Shown here one piece after another: positions 6,800 to 8,355 of a stretch of 8,355 bases of DNA. A program made the translations under genes and the position numbers. This DNA is from Tepidimonas sp. Its GTDB lineage: Bacteria; Pseudomonadota; Gammaproteobacteria; Burkholderiales; Burkholderiaceae_C. The DNA lies in the NCBI GenBank assembly GCA_025054905.1, contig JANWZF010000319.1:1-8355 (forward strand). The letters run 5' to 3'. The notes beneath the pieces are model-generated. The model saw only the letters and a program-made list of their open reading frames with translations. It was not told where the DNA came from and did no database searches. Numbering within the stretch: the stretch's first letter is position 1; each line of letters starts with the position of its first letter.

Positions 6800-7410
6800 G
6801 TCTGCATCTCCTCGATCACGGCTTCGATGTCGGCCACGGCTGCTGCGGCGCGCGGGCCCAGGTCGTACACACTGACTCCTTGCAGCGCGGCGGTGCGGTA
6901 GATGGCACGGCGGCGCACCACGGCCTGCAGGGCGGGCAAGCCGAACTCGCGCAGCGCGTCGTGCATCGCGGCCGACAGGGCGCTGCCGGGTTCGAGCTGG
7001 TTGATCAGCAGCCAGGCCCGCAGCTCGGGACGGCGCTGCTGCTCGGCGCGGATCGCCTCCACCAACCGCCAGCTGGCCCACAGGTCCAGCGGCGACGGCA
7101 GCACCGGCACCAGCAGGGCATCGGCCTGCTGCAGCGCGCGCTGCGCCGCGGGATGTTCGACGCTAGGGGGACAGTCCCACACCAGGTGCGCGCCGCCCGC
7201 ATCCCCCCACGCGTGCTCGGCCGCCAGCACGCGCACGGTTCCACCAGCACCGCACCATTGGCTGGCCGAGCCCTGAGGATCCAGATCCCCGAGCGCGCAC
7301 GGGACGCGCCGACCCAGGCCTGCCGTCAGCTGCACCGCCAGCGTGGTCTTGCCGGTGCCGCCCTTGGCGTTGAGCACCGCCAGCCGGCGTGGCAGCGCGC
7401 GCGCGGTCAT
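6796..7410 (-). CDS. mcdA: ParA-type carboxysome positioning ATPase McdA
   Basis: A 204-residue ParA/MinD-family ATPase. The deviant Walker A motif KGGTGKTT is at 16-23 with both the signature lysine K16 and K21. Walker A' is GDLDPQGS (41-48) and Walker B is LVWDCPP (76-82). McdA binds the nucleoid as an ATP dimer, and McdB on carboxysomes releases it, which produces even spacing. The length is typical of the short orphan ParA type, without an N-terminal helix-turn-helix. The ATG overlaps the acRAF stop by four bases (ATGA) and the stop overlaps the mcdB start, so three genes are probably translated in a coupled chain. No separate Shine-Dalgarno is seen. The McdA label rather than plasmid ParA follows from the McdB-like partner and the carboxysome setting. 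Confidence 0.92.
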   Translation of the reverse strand: MTARALPRRLAVLNAKGGTGKTTLAVQLTAGLGRRVPCALGDLDPQGSASQWCGAGGTVRVLAAEHAWGDAGGAHLVWDCPPSVEHPAAQRALQQADALLVPVLPSPLDLWASWRLVEAIRAEQQRRPELRAWLLINQLEPGSALSAAMHDALREFGLPALQAVVRRRAIYRTAALQGVSVYDLGPRAAAAVADIEAVIEEMQT

Positions 7411-7676
7411 GCGCAGGCATCCGCAGCGGCGGCGATGCGCCGCGCCAGCTCGCGCTCGGCCTCACCCAGGCCACCCTCGCCGCTGGCCGCGATGGTGACG
7501 TTGACGTAGGTGGTGCCAAAGCTGATGTTCTGCGGGGCCAGGCCGAGTTCGTCCTGCACCGCCGCCACGCGCTCCAAAAATGCCCGCGTCTGGGCGTAAC
7601 GCTCAAACGCAAAACGGCGAAACAGCGCCGGCGGACGTGCCTGCTCGGTCCAACCTTCGGCGATGGTGTCGTTCAT
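7407..7676 (-). CDS. acRAF: Alpha-carboxysome Rubisco assembly factor acRAF (PCD-like)
   Basis: An 89-residue protein with the pterin-4a-carbinolamine-dehydratase-like fold. The features are LFRRFAFERYAQTRAFLERV (18-37), the conserved ISFGTTYVNVTI (51-62), and a closing helix (GLGEAERELARRIAAAAD). In alpha-carboxysome loci this fold works as acRAF, which helps assemble form IA Rubisco large subunits; it is not expected to act as a dehydratase. The start is fixed by an AGGAGG 9 nt before the ATG at 7676, 34 nt after the bacterioferritin-like gene. The stop overlaps the mcdA start. The short basic/acidic N-terminus (NDTIAEGWTEQARP) is normal for the family. A longer in-frame opening up to 7766 overlaps the upstream gene and is rejected. 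Confidence 0.88.
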   Translation of the reverse strand: MNDTIAEGWTEQARPPALFRRFAFERYAQTRAFLERVAAVQDELGLAPQNISFGTTYVNVTIAASGEGGLGEAERELARRIAAAADACA

Positions 7677-7685
7677 CGGCGTCGC

Positions 7686-7691
7686 CCTCCT
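7686..7691 (-). promoter_or_regulatory. Strong ribosome binding site for acRAF
   Basis: A full AGGAGG on the minus strand, 9 nt before the acRAF ATG. It is the best Shine-Dalgarno match in the window and decides the acRAF start. Confidence 0.75.
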
Positions 7692-7710
7692 GTTCGATGG
7701 TGCCCAATCC

Positions 7711-8127
7711 TTAGCCCGTCTGGCTCCAGGCTCCGTAGTGTGCCGCCTCCTCGGCGGCCAGGGCACGCAACAGAGCCTCGCTGTCGGCGTCGCGCACGCG
7801 GCGGGCGTGGTCGGCGGCGTCCTGATACAGCACCACGGCGGTCTGCTCCAGCTGGCGGTTCAGCGTGGGGAAATCGGCCACACCGCGGCCCAGCCGGGCT
7901 GGCGGCACCGCGCCCGCCGCCGGAGCCACGCCCAGCTCGATGAGCCGCTGCATCAGCCGCTCGGCATGGGCCAGCTCTTCCAGCGCTTCGTGGCGCAGGC
8001 GTTCGGCCAGTTCGGTGTGCCCGGTCAGGCGCGCCAGCACCGACTGTGCCAGGTACTGCTGCAGCGCCGTCATTTCGTGCTGCAACGCCCGCGTCAGCCA
8101 ACCCAGGACCCGTGCATCGGCTGCCAT
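7711..8127 (-). CDS. Bacterioferritin-like diiron protein of the carboxysome locus
   Basis: A 138-residue four-helix ferritin-like protein. All six diiron ligands of E. coli bacterioferritin are kept at the same residue numbers: E18, E51, H54, E94, E127 and H130. The haem-ligating methionine M52 is replaced by leucine. The protein stops about 20 residues earlier than E. coli Bfr (158 residues), so the short C-terminal helix that lines the fourfold channel is missing. A bacterioferritin-like gene is a common but functionally unexplained member of alpha-carboxysome loci. Iron or redox handling, or shell association, are possibilities. The start ATG follows a GAGGGG about 6 nt upstream, 29 nt after csoS1; longer in-frame openings to 8295 overlap csoS1. 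Ferroxidase activity is inferred from the ligands. Confidence 0.86.
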   Translation of the reverse strand: MAADARVLGWLTRALQHEMTALQQYLAQSVLARLTGHTELAERLRHEALEELAHAERLMQRLIELGVAPAAGAVPPARLGRGVADFPTLNRQLEQTAVVLYQDAADHARRVRDADSEALLRALAAEEAAHYGAWSQTG

Positions 8128-8133
8128 CGTCGC

Positions 8134-8139
8134 CCCCTC
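8134..8139 (-). promoter_or_regulatory. Ribosome binding site for the bacterioferritin-like gene
   Basis: GAGGGG on the minus strand, 6 nt before the ATG at 8127. It supports this start, whose product then aligns from residue 1 with E. coli bacterioferritin numbering. Confidence 0.55.
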
Positions 8140-8156
8140 GTCGGTGCGCGGCTGCC

Positions 8157-8355
8157 TTAGCTGCGCGTGGAAGTGACCTCGGCGTCGCGGCCACCGCCGT
8201 CGGCGTCGGGCCGCGTGGGCAGGATGCCCTCGACCTCGCTGTGCACGCGCGCGATGATGTGCGCCGCCACCAGGCCGTCGCCGACGCGCTCGCACGCGTC
8301 CGCCCCCGCGCGCACCGCCGCGTTGACCGCACCGGTCTCGCCGCGCACCATCACC
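8157..8355 (-). CDS. csoS1: Carboxysome hexameric shell protein CsoS1, C-terminal part, tail-extended (CsoS1B-like)
   Basis: The last 65 residues of a single-BMC-domain shell protein; the start lies beyond the right edge. The segment VRGETGAVNAAVRAG, then ADACERVGDGLVAAHIIAR and VHSEVEGILP is almost identical to CsoS1A/C of Halothiobacillus. CsoS1 hexamers tile the facets of the alpha-carboxysome. After the ILP motif this copy carries about 19 further polar residues (TRPDADGGGRDAEVTSTRS), whereas CsoS1A/C end within about five. The tail, and the position as the last csoS1 gene before the bacterioferritin-like gene, suggest the CsoS1B paralogue, but without the N-terminus the paralogue cannot be fixed. 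The stop is TAA. Confidence 0.93.
   Translation of the reverse strand, partial: VMVRGETGAVNAAVRAGADACERVGDGLVAAHIIARVHSEVEGILPTRPDADGGGRDAEVTSTRS

Noticed and set aside
6800..7081. N-terminal extension of McdB into the mcdA gene
   Set aside because: The extra part is an out-of-frame reading of mcdA, and the ATG at 6799 overlapping the mcdA stop is a standard coupled start.
6328..7509. A 393-codon plus-strand frame across cbbQ, mcdB and mcdA
   Set aside because: It has an Arg/Gly/Ala-rich low-complexity translation, spans several well-supported genes in antisense, and shows no family signature.
1..8355. tRNA or rRNA genes, CRISPR arrays, insertion sequences, riboswitches or attachment sites
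   Set aside because: I looked for direct and inverted repeat structure, transposase-like products and RNA-like gaps. Nearly every base lies in a recognised gene and no gap exceeds 67 nt, so none is supported.

Overview
The window is GC-rich, with an almost gap-free set of genes on the minus strand. They encode the accessory half of an alpha-carboxysome (cso-type) CO2-concentrating locus. The gene set is cso-type shell proteins, CbbQ/CbbO, an McdAB pair, and SbtA with a short carboxysome-type PII protein. Together with the base composition, this suggests a chemolithoautotrophic proteobacterium, most likely a betaproteobacterium related to Thiomonas, where a carboxysome-associated PII protein (CPII) has been described. 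The taxonomic guess is an inference.

Read in the direction of transcription (8355 down to 354), the order is: the 3' end of a CsoS1 hexameric shell protein (8355-8157), a bacterioferritin-like protein (8127-7711), the acRAF Rubisco assembly factor (7676-7407), the ParA-type positioning ATPase McdA (7410-6796), its partner McdB (6799-6542), the AAA+ Rubisco activase subunit CbbQ (6511-5567), its VWA-domain partner CbbO (5537-3174), the tandem-BMC shell protein CsoS1D (3177-2512), a trypsin-like serine protease without a signal peptide (2487-1666), the bicarbonate transporter SbtA (1622-645) and the PII-like protein CPII/SbtB (638-354). Gaps are 6 to 43 nt, and three junctions are 4-bp ATGA overlaps. 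I see no internal promoter or terminator, so the set looks like one operon. Its head (cbbLS, csoS2, csoSCA, csoS4AB, further csoS1 copies) presumably lies beyond the right edge.

On the plus strand at the left edge is the C-terminal end of an iron-sulfur photolyase/cryptochrome (2-286). It converges on the carboxysome operon and marks its boundary. The 67-nt gap holds an imperfect inverted repeat.

The genes form a coherent module. SbtA brings in bicarbonate and CPII probably gates it. CsoS1 and CsoS1D build the shell and its gated pores. acRAF helps fold or assemble Rubisco, and CbbQO removes inhibitory sugar phosphates from it. McdAB spaces carboxysomes over the nucleoid. The less explained parts are the embedded protease, the truncated bacterioferritin-like protein lacking the haem methionine, and a roughly 50-residue N-terminal extension on CbbQ that starts with a motif reminiscent of Rubisco-binding repeats of CsoS2.
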